Below the pieces are notes generated by a model, which saw only the letters and a program-made list of their open reading frames with translations, was not told the DNA's origin and did not search any database. The position numbers and the translations under genes were made by a program. From Siphonodentalium dalli (taxonomy: Eukaryota; Mollusca; Scaphopoda; Gadilida; Siphonodentaliidae), in assembly GCA_032622095.1 (NCBI GenBank), contig CP136064.1, forward strand, positions 187,656,209-187,720,208: a stretch of 64,000 nucleotides of DNA, written 5' to 3'. Shown piece after piece: positions 11,952 to 23,610 of the stretch. Within the stretch, counting starts at the first letter, position 1; each line of letters opens with the position of its first letter.

Positions 11952-13883
11952 TCAAGTTTTATTATTCCGCCGAAGGAAGAATAGCCGGACTATGTTGCAA
12001 ACCTTGTTAATTAATTTAATATTATCATTTCTCATAATCAATGCAAATTTATCTGCATCATTCAAATTATTGAATTCACTATCGTGTTTCTCAATTTCGC
12101 TGAATAAATTAGATCTTAAATCATCGTATGCGTTACATTCAATGATAAAATGCATTTCAGATTCGACACATTGTTTGTCACTCATGGAACACAGCCGATT
12201 TTCTAATGGTATTACTGGTTGTCTATGCCTCCCTTTTTCTATTGCCAATATGTGGTTGCTCAAGCGCAATCTAGAAAAAAATTCGCGAGCAATTTGTGAT
12301 CGTGTGTGAATGACATATGGCTCAATTTTGTATTCATCTTTAAATATCATATAGGTTCGTAGTTTATTTTTCCCTGTCGGTCTATCGTCATTGAATATAT
12401 CATTGCGAAACACTTCCATGTGTTCTGATTTCAATGTCTTAGTCAGCATCTGTTCACGCTGCCTTGGTAGTTGGCCTGCGTTATTGATTACAATGTTATA
12501 ATGCGACAATTGGGTGATCCATGTTAAAGGTAATTTACAATTCAGAGATTCTTTGTAGCATGCGGATAAGATATTATGGTCATCTACTTTTGATAGTTTT
12601 AGCATGTACCTGAAGAGTTGTAAAATGGCATCATTCGCGATAGGGAAACGGCCTAACTCTGCTCTAGAAGCGTGATTTGAGGCCTTTATATTCAAACATA
12701 GAGCCCGTTTACAAAACTTTAGATGTGTTTGTTCACATGGTATGGTATCTTTGAACGGCAAATTAAGGTCAGTGGACCATATCTCACATCCATACAATAA
12801 AATAGGCTTAATTGGTTTATCAAATAATTTGCATTTAATGGCGATAGGTAACACCGGTGTTGATTTTGTTAAATTTGTTAAAAAGAACATGGCTTTTGAT
12901 GCTTTTGCGCTCAGATTATCCTGTATTTTTTTCATTTTTCCATTAGATGTGAAAATTAGTCCTAAATATTTATATTCATCCACTACTTCTATTGGCATAT
13001 CATCAATGTTAAATACAGGACCATGTTTTGTTTTCCTTGAACGAAAGATCATACATTTTGTTTTGCTTACATTAACAGATAGTCCATTGTCAAGCGCGTA
13101 TTGCTCTAACTTCTTAATTCCCGATTGTAAACCTGTCGGTGATTCAGATAATATCACCAGATCGTCTGCGAAAAGCAAATGATTGAGGTTATGATCATGA
13201 ACGTGTACGGGGTCTCATGTTTCGTCAAAAATATTAGCTATATCATCAATGAAAATCTTGAACAACGTAGGGGATAGAGAATAGCCTTGACGGACCAATT
13301 CCCGCCATTGTTTTAACAGAATAGTAGCTTGATTTGTAAAGAGAAGATAACGCGTCATAATTATATATGACAATTAATTCCTTTAATTTTTCGAATAATC
13401 AACAAAAGCTGCATATATAGGTATTTTGTTTTCTTTATACCTATTAACGATAGTTCGCAATATAAAAGCGCTATCAATTGTACTCCGATTTTTCCTAAAT
13501 CCGAATTGCTTGTCACTAATTAAGTCATTTGCTTCAAGATAAGAGTTTATTCGTGTGTTTATAACTTTGTTGAATAACTTACCAAAATTACTACTTAAAG
13601 CAATAGGTCTATAATTGTTAGGGTCATGTCTATTGCCCTTTTTATATAGGGTTTTGATTGTTGACTCGCTCCAGCATACAGGATAATGACCTGAGTGTAA
13701 AACTGTGTTGAAAAATTTTGCGACCTCGTCCAACATAAATGGAATGACTGATTTTAATAATTCATTTGAAATGTTATCTGGTCCACTAGCTTTGTTATTT
13801 TTAAGTTGATACAGGTTATCTAATATCTCGCCTTTAGTTATATAATAATTGTTGAAATTTGTCACAACGGTACTTTGTTTCAC
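11952..13883 (-). pseudogene. LINE ORF2 reverse transcriptase domain, broken
   Basis: The upstream block (13,383-13,883) has the fingers/palm start of a non-LTR reverse transcriptase: ASGPDNISNELLK, then PNNYRPIALSSNFGK, then SDKQFGFRKNRSTIDSAF. The downstream block (11,952-13,178) opens with the catalytic LLFADDLVIL motif and continues through the thumb (EYKYLGLIFTSNGK) to a C-terminal part that includes CNAYDDLR. Between them (13,180-13,383) a fragment with SLSPTLFKIFIDDIA remains, but it contains a stop and is too short, so part of the palm is deleted. The enzyme would copy LINE RNA at a nicked target site. This copy cannot be functional. Confidence 0.9.
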
Positions 13884-14181
13884 GGTTTTAATTGCTTTTC
13901 AATTGATTCGATTTTTGGACATAGCAGTTTATCGATAAAATCGATTGTTTCATCCGGGTCTAAATTATTAGAGTTTTCCTTCTTCGGTCGCATATTATTC
14001 ACGAGTGTCCAATATTTCGAGGGGTCACTGGTTTCGAGATTTGATAGCTCGTCAACAATATTTTGATGGAAAATGCGAGATTTTCTTTTTGTCTCCCGTT
14101 AATATGCTTTTTTTGCTGTGAAAAATTTCAATGTCAGAGATCTATCATGTGGTTTTCTTTTCATTTCCTCAATGACATTTT

Positions 14182-15330
14182 TCATTTCTTTTTTAAGACT
14201 TTTGCGTTCATTATCAAACCATAGTCGTTTCCGTCTGCACCTATAAAGGAAAATACTTTTGTTGATGCATTATTTATTAACTGGATTATTTCATTTAAAT
14301 CTCGAATCGCCATTTCCGTATCTGAGGGATCTGGCCCATACGAAGACATTTGGAACTTCATAAGTTTACTTCGCACGTGCGGTTGAAAAACAGCTTGCTT
14401 TGCCCTTTCGCTACTTTCTTTGTACACTTTCGTCTGTGTTGAACACACGTTATACTTATATTTTAGTCGCTTTTTAGTCGGACAATTTTTACTGAATTTT
14501 AAGTGCATTGCCAGCTGGCAATGATCTGAATATTCTGTTGGTGATTTGACACAAAAATAACTTATATCAGACAAATAGCGCTCTTTAATAAGTATGTAAC
14601 CAACGACGCTAGTTCCATTGTAATGGTAACTCGTGAAATTTCCAAGCAAATCACCAAATTTAATTCCATTCAATATTCGCATTCCGGTCGATTGGCACAT
14701 CGACAGGAGATGCTTTCCAAAACCATTACAATTTTTATCTAAGCTCAACCTATCTCTAACTGTATCTAAAATATAGTTTTCAGAAAGTGTGACATGAGAA
14801 TCATCGTCCTGCGCAATATAGTCCGGTCGTTCACATGTGCGTGCGTTGAAATCACCCCCCATAATAACTAACTGATTAGGCTCTAAACTAGCGATATACT
14901 CTTCAATGTTAGTAAAAACAAGTTCTTTCTTATCGTTTGTTTTCCAATAACTAGAATTTTCTGGTGGAATGTAAACGGATATAAATAAAATATTCTCGTC
15001 AATATTGAACATCTTACCATCAAATTCTATTGATAAAGCCACATCGTTAATGTATTCAGTACGTTTTATGAACTTTTCATATTTCAAGCGACAATAGAAG
15101 GCTATGCCGCCTCTTGCATTCTTGTCTGTATCGCGACATAGTTCTATACATCTATAGTTAGGCAATTGTATCAATGCAACATCGTTGTGCCACGTTTCAG
15201 TTATTGTAATAAAGTCATAACGATTTAAAAGGGCAGTGAATTCAATATCTGTTACTTTATTTACAAGACCCTGTGCATTCCACGACGAATAGCACACGCT
15301 GTGTGTGTCTGAATTGAGAACTTTAAACAT
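14182..15330 (-). pseudogene. LINE ORF2 apurinic/apyrimidinic-type endonuclease domain
   Basis: The frame contains the endonuclease/exonuclease/phosphatase fold of non-LTR elements: CYSSWNAQGLVNK at the start, ITITETWHND (catalytic Glu), VIMGGDFNAR (the Asp/Asn pair) and YSDHCQLAM (the final Asp-His). The domain spans roughly the first 280 residues from the Met at 15,330; codons before that to 15,405 look like leader sequence. It would nick the target to prime reverse transcription. The frame closes at 14,182 and degraded sequence links it to the RT block, so ORF2 is not intact. Confidence 0.88.
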
Positions 15331-15424
15331 CGGAATTATATAAATATAAGTATTATATAAATATAAGTATTCCGCGGCCATCGGAGATAGAGCGGAGTCT
15401 TTCAATACTCAAATCTATAGTTAA

Positions 15425-15916
15425 AGGTACGGTTGGCCTTGGCGGTGGGTATCCTGTATAACTTTTCCACTTGTCAGAAACCGCCACAAACAGAAAGAAC
15501 ATCAAAATGTAGACAGACTTTGTCCGTATACAAATAAGAAATATCGCATAAACAGTATGTTATTGTCATTTGTTTGACCATTGTTATGTAAACAAAAGCA
15601 TAAAAGTTACTTTTCTGGTGTTTGTTTATATTATGTTGGTAAACATAAAGAGCGTTCTTTGTTGGTGAATTCCTGATATGGAACAAATATAGAGCGTTTA
15701 TGCCATTTTTGTGTGATTAGCCAGTAGCATTGTGCTGTCTTCTGTAACACAATCAGTCTCTTGCTTAGGTAAAATATAGTAGGTATTTATGATAACATGC
15801 TGTTTACGCGATAGTCATGGTATATATGAACGAAACTGTATGCATTTTAATGTTTTTCTGTTTACGGTGATTGGAACAAATATGAATATTTTCGACAACT
15901 AAGGCCTCACGTGCCT
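15425..15916. mobile_element. TTAA-flanked MITE (family A), copy 2
   Basis: A 492-bp element starting AGGTACGG and ending CGTGCCT, flanked by TTAA at 15,421-15,424 and 15,917-15,920. It is closely similar to 6028-6520 throughout. It sits between ORF1 and ORF2 of the minus-strand LINE, so it inserted after that LINE did. Confidence 0.88.
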
Positions 15917-16058
15917 TTAATATGCAATTTTCCTTTTCGTGAATTTACAATAGACCTGTTAACGATCATCGGATATTTAAATTGTTCGTGTGATACCGTA
16001 TGACATACATTAAATAACATATATACACATGAATATGAACTAAATTGAATCCCAATTT

Positions 16059-17000
16059 CTAAGCATTGACTGTTCTACCGATTGCTTCTGAAAATTTCAT
16101 AAGTTGACTGGTGAATACACTCAAGTCATCTCTCAGAGAAGAGTCAGTACGTGCACTTTTATTCTGTGTCACATTGGGAATTGAAACGCTTGGCTGTCGC
16201 GGCTTAAGCGGACCGGTGTAAGCTGCTCCAAATATCTGGTCCTGTATAACTCTCCCGATGTGAGCGTCTCCTCTGTACTGATTCTGTGAGAAGTTCTCTC
16301 GGTTGTACCATCTATTATCACGAACTTGTTGGAATTTACTTTGAAATTGTCCTGGTTGTGGTGTATTCTTCGTATATATAATGTTCTTAGCTAAGACCCT
16401 GACTCCCGAATAACTAGGGTGCCAATTATCCCAATAAAAGTCTCTGTAGATCTCAGATGTGTTCAAATTCACAAATCCAGGCGAGTTGTCAATAAAATTA
16501 CACCCATTATTTTGACACACCTCACGAATAAGGTTATTTGTTTCAAGAACCAATTCATTGATGCGGTCCGAATGCAGCGTAGGGAATATTGAAGAATAAC
16601 TTATCTTTGCTGCGGTAATTTTTCTTGACGTTTCCATATCAAGTCCGAAATTTCCTCTCTCGACGTCTGAATACCATACCGACAACTGTTGATGCCAATA
16701 TGTACAGTCTTTATGTACATTATTGAACTTTACAGTATTGTCATAGTCCAGCCATCTCATTAAGCCGGCAATCCTCTGACCTGGTTGGAACACTATCTCC
16801 GCACGCTCACCTACTAACGCCATCCTATTTGGATCGAGCTTTCTTAAAACAGAATCACCAAGGATGAGATGAATTGGTGTTTGGAGTGAAGACGTTTTAG
16901 TAAATTTCTGGTGGCTGTAATTGTCTGATTCCGATGTCCCATTTTCATGCTTCGCATCAGAATAATCAATGTCACACTCTCCTGGAATCGACTGCAAGCT
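16059..17000 (-). pseudogene. LINE ORF1 SGNH/GDSL-type esterase domain
   Basis: The domain begins at LILGDSVLRKLDP (block I, the nucleophile Ser in GDS) and ends at DNWHPSYSGVRVLAKNI (block V, Asp-x-x-His). About 180 residues separate these blocks, normal for SGNH hydrolases. Such esterase domains are known in ORF1 of CR1-like LINEs. The C-terminal ~80 residues are polar and Gln/Asn-rich. The frame is the same as that of the coiled-coil block at 17,001-17,591; a single TAA at 17,001-17,003 separates them, so ORF1 was one protein here. Confidence 0.85.
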
Positions 17001-17591
17001 TTAATTTATAAATGATAAGGCGTCGAATTTATTTGAGACGACCACGCTGTCGTCTAGAATCTGTTCCTCTGAATCACAATCGCCAGCTGTGATTTCTATG
17101 CATTCCTTAGATTTCACATTTCCTGGTTTCGAATTTGGAGTAGCAGTTTCTTCAATATCAGCGACCGGGCATTCATGTCCTTTTATAGACTTCTTCAACG
17201 ACGAAACCTGATTAGCAAGTCGACCATTGTGTCGCTTCAGTTCCTTGCATTCTTTTTCTAACTTTGCGATTTTATCCTCCAACTCTGATGTTTTAATTTC
17301 GAAACTATTCCGTATTTTACTTGTTATTTCGGATGTCTTTTTGTCCATATCCTCTTTCAGTTCCCGTGAAATACCCGCGATTGCTTCGTGGGCATAGTCA
17401 TTCATTTCATTTTGTTCCAGTTTAGTTTCCTCAACCATGAGCTGCATCTCATCCACTGACCGTTTGATAGATGCGGTTGACAGAAAATTCAATGTTCCAG
17501 AATTTGCCTTTCGAGCTGTGGACACACCACGCTTCCTCCGAGGAGTCACAAATAACACCTCTTTCTTATTCATCTCATCACACTGCACCAC
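17001..17591 (-). pseudogene. LINE ORF1 coiled-coil region
   Basis: About 190 residues with a basic N-terminus (TPRRKRGVSTARK) and a long charged heptad region (KTSELEDKIAKLEKECKELK). It matches the ORF1 architecture of a trimerising coiled coil ahead of the esterase. The stop at its end is in frame with the esterase block. Its start overlaps the end of the upstream PHD-like frame (17,570-18,154). Confidence 0.7.
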
Positions 17592-18154
17592 GCTCCAGAT
17601 ATAACTTTATCATCAGTGATCTCTTCCTCTCCATCTGCACCGCTGGGATCCTTATTCACAGTTTCGTCCACTTTCTCCCAATCAATGGCATCGTTTATAT
17701 CATTGAATGTTCCAGGTATAACTACAGAGCCGAATCCAGTCTCATAAACTGCTGGAAGAACATTTTGAATCCACCATGAAATATTGGCCTTTGTACCCTG
17801 TAGCATAATATTTTTTTTGGGTCCTAATTAAATTAATTGTGACTCGTCTCGATTTTGTTTTCCATTGACAATGTCCTCCACAATATTCTTACCAGTATCG
17901 CTAACACATCGCCATACAGCTCCAGATTTTTCCATTAATTTCCGGCTGTCCCAATATTTAGCAGTAACACCTTTCCGGTAACATTCGAATTTCATAGTGT
18001 CTTGTTCAATAGTAATACATTTATCTCTGTTTTTTACTTCGATTTTCTCATATTCGTTCTTCATATCGTTATTCTTCTTTTTTTCCACTTTCTGCACATC
18101 AAGTTTGTAATCCCGCTCGTCCGTCACCATAAAGCATTCCTCGTTTGTATCCAT
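17570..18154 (-). pseudogene. LINE ORF1 N-terminal block, degenerate PHD-like
   Basis: Two frames in the same phase (17,828-18,154 and 17,570-17,806) are separated by stops. The first is Lys/Glu-rich and has a Cys pattern (KCITIEQ, FECYRKG, AVWRCVSD) resembling a decayed PHD-type finger. The second contains ISWWIQNVLPAVYETGFG and resembles no family I know. Position and phase fit the N-terminal part of this LINE's ORF1. Confidence 0.45.
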
Positions 18155-18257
18155 CTTATCCTATCTTTCCTCTCCGATAATTCTCCAATGACCCGCCGAA
18201 ATATTTAGTTAAAAATCACCGACATTGATTTTCCGACGAGACAGAAATTTTCCGTAT

Positions 18258-18950
18258 ATGACAGAAATGAACAGCAGAATTCAAAAGATGGAAACAACAA
18301 TCGCAAAGCTCGAGAAAAGTTCAATAAACAGTGAAGACAAACTAGCCTTAGGAAAGGGAGAATTGTAAACACAACTTGATGCATACAAAAGAAAAACCGA
18401 TAATATTATCAAGGAATTTAAACAAAAACAAGAAAAGGAAATTGTTAACATCAGGACGGAAACTAGAGAAATACAACATAGTTGAACATACGCTGGAAAA
18501 TGCAATACAAGATATGATGACAACACCGCCGCAAACGAATATTCGCAAAATTGAATCAACGAGATGTAACAACATAGTAGTATGCAATATACCTGAAGTT
18601 TCCGAAAATTCTGGTTTACATGTAGAAAAGGAAAAGGATTGGAAGACAATATCACGAACCATAAAGGAGTTGACTACATATGAACCAGAGTTAGAAGTTG
18701 TTTCCTTCTACAGACTGGGCAATAAATGTGACAAAATTCAACCAGTAAAACTTATACTGAAAACAAAATCCACAAGAGACAGCATGATAAGAGAAGCCAT
18801 TGAGTACAACAGGAAACATCTGCATGGGGGTTAACGGAAAGAAAAGATATATTTTAACAAAGAACTAACGAGAAATGAAATGGAAATACTGTACGAACGG
18901 AGATCACAGTTAAAGGCAATACAGCGCGATAACCCAGAGAAATGTTTTTA
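18258..18950 (+). pseudogene. LINE ORF1 C-terminal part: coiled coil plus RRM-like block
   Basis: From 18,258 one frame gives a coiled coil (MNSRIQKMETTIAKLEKS). It stops and resumes as coiled coil near 18,380. A frameshift near 18,480 then leads into an RRM-like nucleic-acid-binding block of L1/CR1-type ORF1 proteins: NNIVVCNIPEVSE, then ELEVVSFYRLG, then KPVKL-type strands (QPVKLILKTKSTRD), and finally FNKELTRNEMEILYERR. It lies immediately beyond the 5' end of the minus-strand LINE, matching the PHD/coiled-coil part at 11,269. It ends near a TAAATGATGATGATGG tract (19,070-19,085), a sequence type common at LINE 3' ends. Confidence 0.6.
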
Positions 18951-19450
18951 AATTGAACATGGAAAAATTAAAGAAATGTAAGACACAAACTAATGTTTAT
19001 GACGTCTATAAATGTATATATCGTACATGTAATTACGGGAACTAAGAGTCGGTTTAGACTCGTTCCGACATTAAATGATGATGATGGAAATATATGTATG
19101 TCTAGTCGAGACATCATCTTCGCTAGATTTAGCCCTTAAAACTGGTAAAGAGATAAAGTCTCCACGAGCAGATGAGACCCCCGACGAACATCAGGTTCGA
19201 CTAAAAGATGCTCGCACTCAAATGGCAACCCGTCGAGCAGCTGTACATGTCAAACACTTCAAGTTGTCTCTAATCTTCTTTACCCGAGCAACGCTGGGTA
19301 CCCCAGCTAGTATATTATATATCGCTTTTAGAAAGATTAAAGCTAAAGATTCCAATGAATTGAATCTTCTATAGAGATATTGTATCCTCAGATCCAAGTT
19401 ACCCCCATTTAGCATGGTGTCGGTAGTGAAATGTATGCTTTTATTACCCG

Positions 19451-19690
19451 TATGCTGATGATTCCGCTTTGATTGTGTCAGGGAAGCATGTCGGGGGGGG
19501 GGGGTAGGGGTAGGGCGGTCTCTGAGCGAACAGTTTTCAGAACTAAGTGAGTGGCTTATTGACAACCGACTCTCATTGCACCTTGGTAAGACATAATCAA
19601 TTTTATTTGGATCGAATCCACAAATCCGCCGTTGCAGTAAATCAGATGCATATTGCAATAAAATTAGTGTTGTCTTCGATCTCAGTAATA
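19451..19690 (+). pseudogene. reverse transcriptase fragment with YADD box
   Basis: Translation from 19,451 gives YADDSALIVSGKH. A G-run that disrupts the frame follows, then LSEWLIDNRLSLHLGKT and ILFGSNP. This is the catalytic palm motif and following helix of a non-LTR reverse transcriptase. It has a premature stop and ends near 19,690. It could be the remains of ORF2 of the plus-strand LINE or an independent fragment. Confidence 0.7.
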
Positions 19691-20049
19691 TAACTTGGAG
19701 TTGTCTTGGTCCGACATCTAAGTAGTGAGCCTTCGGCTCAAACGCGTATAGTACACGTCTTATCCAAGTCATGCTCTATATAGACTTAAATTCAACTCTA
19801 AAAATGTTAGCTTCTTCTGCGGATATGATACAAGATCAGGCAATTGAAGCGCATGCACAGCCCTCGCGTGGGTCCCTTTAGTTATGATAGTTTCTCTCAT
19901 ACTGGCGAATTATTATGGAACGATTATTCCAACAGAATCGATACTAACTGTAATAAAACAGTTTGGAGCAAGGCAGTACAGGAAGAGTTGTTTAAGAGAT
20001 TTCGTAATTCCAAAAAATATGTTGTATTATGTTGATGATATTATTTTCA

Positions 20050-20690
20050 CTTCAAACATTTCACCAATAAATGTGGGCGGCAGGGTGCATGTACCGATTG
20101 ATTCAAATTTGAAACCCAAGATGGCTGCTGGTAACCACGTTTTATAACGAATTTCATAAATAATCGATGGCTCCAATCTGGAGGTCATCCAGAAGATCCA
20201 TATGAAGCTTGGTGGCGATCAGATGAAGAGTGTGGTCTGGCCTGTGCCAAATGATTTAGTCATGCAAAGAGTAAAATTCAAGATGGCTGTTGGCGGTCAT
20301 GTTTTTATCGAAAATCGCTAAAAATTTGACAGCTATCATCTAGAGGTGATACTAAACATTCCTGTAAATTTTCAAAACATTTATCCTATAAATGCGGGCT
20401 GCAGGGTGTGTCGATGGATTCAATTTTGAAATCAAAAATGTCTGCCGGCGGCCATGCGCTTTTTGTGCCAGTGCATTCTCTTACATAATTATGCGAGTCT
20501 CCCATATTAACGAATTTCGGAAAAAGATCGATGGCTCCCATCTAGACGTCACCCCGAAGATCCATGTGAAATTTAGTGATGTGCGGATAAGGGATGCGGT
20601 GAGGCAAAGGAAAATGTTGACCGATGGACGCACGCACGCCCGGGCGACGGACGACAACCCGTGGCAATAGCTCAAATTCAAGTTGAGCTA
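20050..20690. repeat. diverged two-unit tandem repeat (~350 bp)
   Basis: Two related units (about 20,050 and 20,385) share GGGC(G/T)GCAGGGTG, AAGATGGCTGC-like and GATCGATGGCTCC(A/C)ATCT blocks, and a spacing of ~335-365 bp. The second ends with GACGGACGACAACCCGTGGC and AATAGCTCA. A piece of the 60.4 kb palindromic MITE (GTGCCAGTGCATTCTCTTA) is embedded at about 20,466. Confidence 0.6.
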
Positions 20691-21807
20691 ACAATGGCCA
20701 AACAAATGTCCATAATAATTTTTCCGCATAGCATGAACCCTGCTACTATCAAATTATGTGTACGTATACATATTCTTTGAGGTTACAATGCATCATGTCC
20801 GTTTAAATTCGAGACGAACTCTCCTTATTTTACTGTACAGCATGCATCGAACACACAACTAATAAGTAACTCTGTATTGTTGCACGCCGCAAATAATTCC
20901 GGACTGTTTCGATTTCAGGGGATACCAGTCATAATGCCAGTCATCCCGATTAAAATGACGTTCATATATAAGTATGTTGTGTAAATGTCGACCCATCATG
21001 ATACCCAAAACGTTACAAAAACGAGCTATAGGCTTGATTGTTTTTTAAAGATATCTATACGCCGATCATCAGAAACACTGAGCATACGTGCTTTCGAGAT
21101 GACGTAATTTGACCAATTATTAATATATATATAAGATAAATTACTGGTCAAAAGAACACGGATCCACCACCAGCAAATCAGGCAACCGAATTACGGATGA
21201 TTCTATTAAGTGAACATATGGATGAATGTGCATGGGGATGAATCCTTCCGGATTTTCCCCATACAAAATTAAAGTGATGAAAGTCAACACATTCAAACGG
21301 TTGCAGATGGAACAAAAATTTCGGAACAAATTAAGTCCGAAACTAAACTCTATCCTATTATCGCGAGGTCATAAACCCTCCTCCCGGAAGTGACTTCACA
21401 ATAGAAATAATTAGAATAATAAAAATGGCGTTAACCTGAAGATCGGCCAAACGTCGTGAAAAGCCCCGTTATACAGCCAAAAATGTGTTTATGTTTATTC
21501 ACATCTTACCTATATATAAAACTGTACGTTTATACAGATATAATAGATGCATTGGCACAGGGTTTTCGCAAATTTCAGGAAGCTCCAGTCATGGAATGGT
21601 TAAGACAAGCTCGACTGATTGGTTTTTATCTTATAGGCATATCACGTTGTCAGTTTTACGATGGTGTATTAACCGCGCACGGTGTTGATTGCATTGGGGA
21701 ATCTCATCGCTGCACGTAGAAACAACCGACCACCGGAAAGCAACTAACAAACTTGCACAGATACACAAATCAGGTTACCTTTCGTTTGCGTATATCACAA
21801 ATCCACG
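20691..21807. other. no gene recognised
   Basis: AT-rich sequence. Small open frames (such as 21,141-21,329 and 21,456-21,719) show no domain or splice support. Confidence 0.4.
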
Positions 21808-21898
21808 CTTATCGGGATTGGAACCGGCGTCCCCATTGCTGGACGACTCATGCTGGTCTAATGCGCCACCCGCCTTATCATCTGAGCCACCCACACTC
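21808..21898 (-). repeat. tRNA-derived SINE head
   Basis: On the minus strand a box-A-like sequence (GTGGCTCAGATGATAAG, from plus 21,881-21,890 leftwards) is followed ~60 bp later by a box-B-like GGTTCCAATCCC (plus 21,814-21,825). These are the internal RNA polymerase III promoter elements. The inter-box distance is long, like a class II (Ser/Leu-type) tRNA. No clover-leaf with a clean acceptor stem is evident, so I read it as a SINE head and not a tRNA gene. Confidence 0.55.
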
Positions 21899-22029
21899 GG
21901 CGAACAGTTGGTGTTTAGCTGTGCGTTCTAATACATGTATTGTGGTATACAGTTGTTTTGCACGTCGCCCAGTCCTGTTTAGTTCGCAAAATGAATGCCA
22001 AGTGTGAGCTATTCTCTTCGATATATGAG

Positions 22030-23560
22030 AAACCATGCATTGTTCCTCCATATTCAAACGGACGGATTGACGCCATTCCTCATTTCAGCAATGTCTTGGA
22101 AGACGTTTGTTGTTAATCCGATTGAAATGAATCGATAATCGATTAATTCTGATTGGTTGGTGTGGCCATTCTCGGATCTCTAAATAGTTTTAACAATAAA
22201 ACCGAGGGCATTGAGGAGACTCCTCGACGATACCTCTGGTTAGAGTTCAATTATCGATAGTCCCGGAAATCTCATTTGAAGATAGGATGGCGCAAAGTGC
22301 GATCGATGCTAGTTATAGCATCCTAGAGGTCCAGACCAACTCGATGGACAATTTGTGTTCAGTTGTATAATATTTTATAAATTATAAAATTCAGTTAGAG
22401 TATGCACGGTTCCACCATATTCAAACGGACTGGCTGACGCCATTCTCTCCATCCACAATAAATTGGGGCGAAGTTGGACAAAAATGAAAGATGTCTGGGA
22501 CCTTGTTTGCTAATCCGATTTATATGAATCGATAAACAAACTTCTTACTGACCTGTGCGAGCTATGCCCGGATGTCTAAGGCAGTGTTTGTAAAGCAAAG
22601 GTGCACTTGTGAGAACTTTATTGTCAATCTTAGTGGACAGATTATGTTCAGCTGATTGTTCATGTATTGTATAAATTGCATGCACTGGCACTCTCCGACT
22701 TCTACATGTGACATTGTGCAATGTTGACGTCATTCCCCACCAGTCTGCTTTCACAATAAATTGGGCGCTCGATCCTATAACAGCAAAATTAATGACGTCT
22801 GTTGAAAAGTTCTGTCGGGTCGGTGCCAGCTATTCCCCGAGGCATTAGACCGTTCTCAGCAATACAACCAAGACAAATGCATGGAGACAGTCATAGGCGA
22901 TGCCTCTGTTCGAGCGAATTTGTCGATAATATGATAGCATGCTTGCACATGTGCGCACCTATATTTATCTTGGCACTAAAGTAGGGCCGATCCTAGTTGT
23001 GGCACCATGCGAGACCCAGACTAACTCAGTGGATAGTCTGTGCTGAGCTAATTGTTAAAGTGTTGGTTAAATTAAATGGATTGACACAGTCCGATGTCGT
23101 AAACACTGTTTCTTCAAATCCAAATGTACTGTTCGACGTCATTCCCCAAAATAAACTGGAGACCCATTAAAACAACCACAAAGGGTGTATTTGTCTCTGA
23201 GAAGAAGTTTCCTAATCCGATTGAAAGGAATTGATCATCAAAAGTTCAGTCGGGCCGGTGCCAGCTATTCCAGATCTAAGAGAGTTATAAAAGTACAATC
23301 AAGATCAGTCGGTATAATCATCGGCGATGCCTCTGCTCGGGCGGCATTTATCGATATCAGCTAAATCTGATGTATTGAGTGTTATGCTGGCACTACTATA
23401 TGGGCGACTTCAGTGACGTCATGCAATGTTCCTCCATTTTCAAATTGACTGGCTGACGTCATTCCGCACCCATTTGCATTCACTCGCAATGAAAAGTGGG
23501 ACCCAATCAAATACAAACAAATTCGTCTGGGTCTCTGGGGATGAATTGGATAATACGATT
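22030..23560. repeat. degenerate tandem array, units ~310-390 bp
   Basis: The block (T/G)GTTCCTCCAT-TTCAAA-(C/T)GGACTGGCTGACGTCATTCC recurs near 22,041, 22,411, 22,717, 23,110 and 23,430. In each unit it is followed by a CAATAAATTGGG-like word and a TCGGGTCGGTGCCAGCTATTCC-like or GATGCCTCTG word. Divergence is high, so the array is old. The short open frames across it are not genes. Confidence 0.65.
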
Positions 23561-23610
23561 GATCAGGGTACTTTCGGGTAACTGCCAGTTGTTCTCAGAG
23601 GCCTGCGGGC

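Larger units (their letters stand above)
11740..18242 (-). mobile_element. CR1-like LINE, minus strand, inserted in another LINE's ORF1
   Basis: Reading leftwards, the element runs: PHD-like N-terminus, coiled coil, SGNH esterase, AP-type endonuclease, reverse transcriptase, and a 3' end rich in AAATAAATATA near 11,765-11,785. The word AGAAATTTTC occurs at 11,730-11,739 and again at 18,243-18,252, which makes a candidate 10-bp target duplication. The copy is dead: ORF1 has in-frame stops, ORF2 is frameshifted and partly deleted, and a 492-bp TTAA MITE lies between ORF1 and ORF2. The exact 3' end is less certain than the 5' end. Confidence 0.75.

Noticed and set aside
18281-18662. Minus-strand 104-124 aa hydrophobic ORFs
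   Set aside because: Antisense to the coiled-coil/RRM ORF1 block on the plus strand.
19075-19374. 99-aa plus-strand ORF with ETPDEHQVRLKDARTQMATRR
   Set aside because: It faintly recalls a repeat seen in some transposon proteins, but it is too short and isolated to assign.
21811-21900. Functional tRNA gene
   Set aside because: A-box and B-box-like words are present but I cannot fold a full clover-leaf with a paired acceptor stem.
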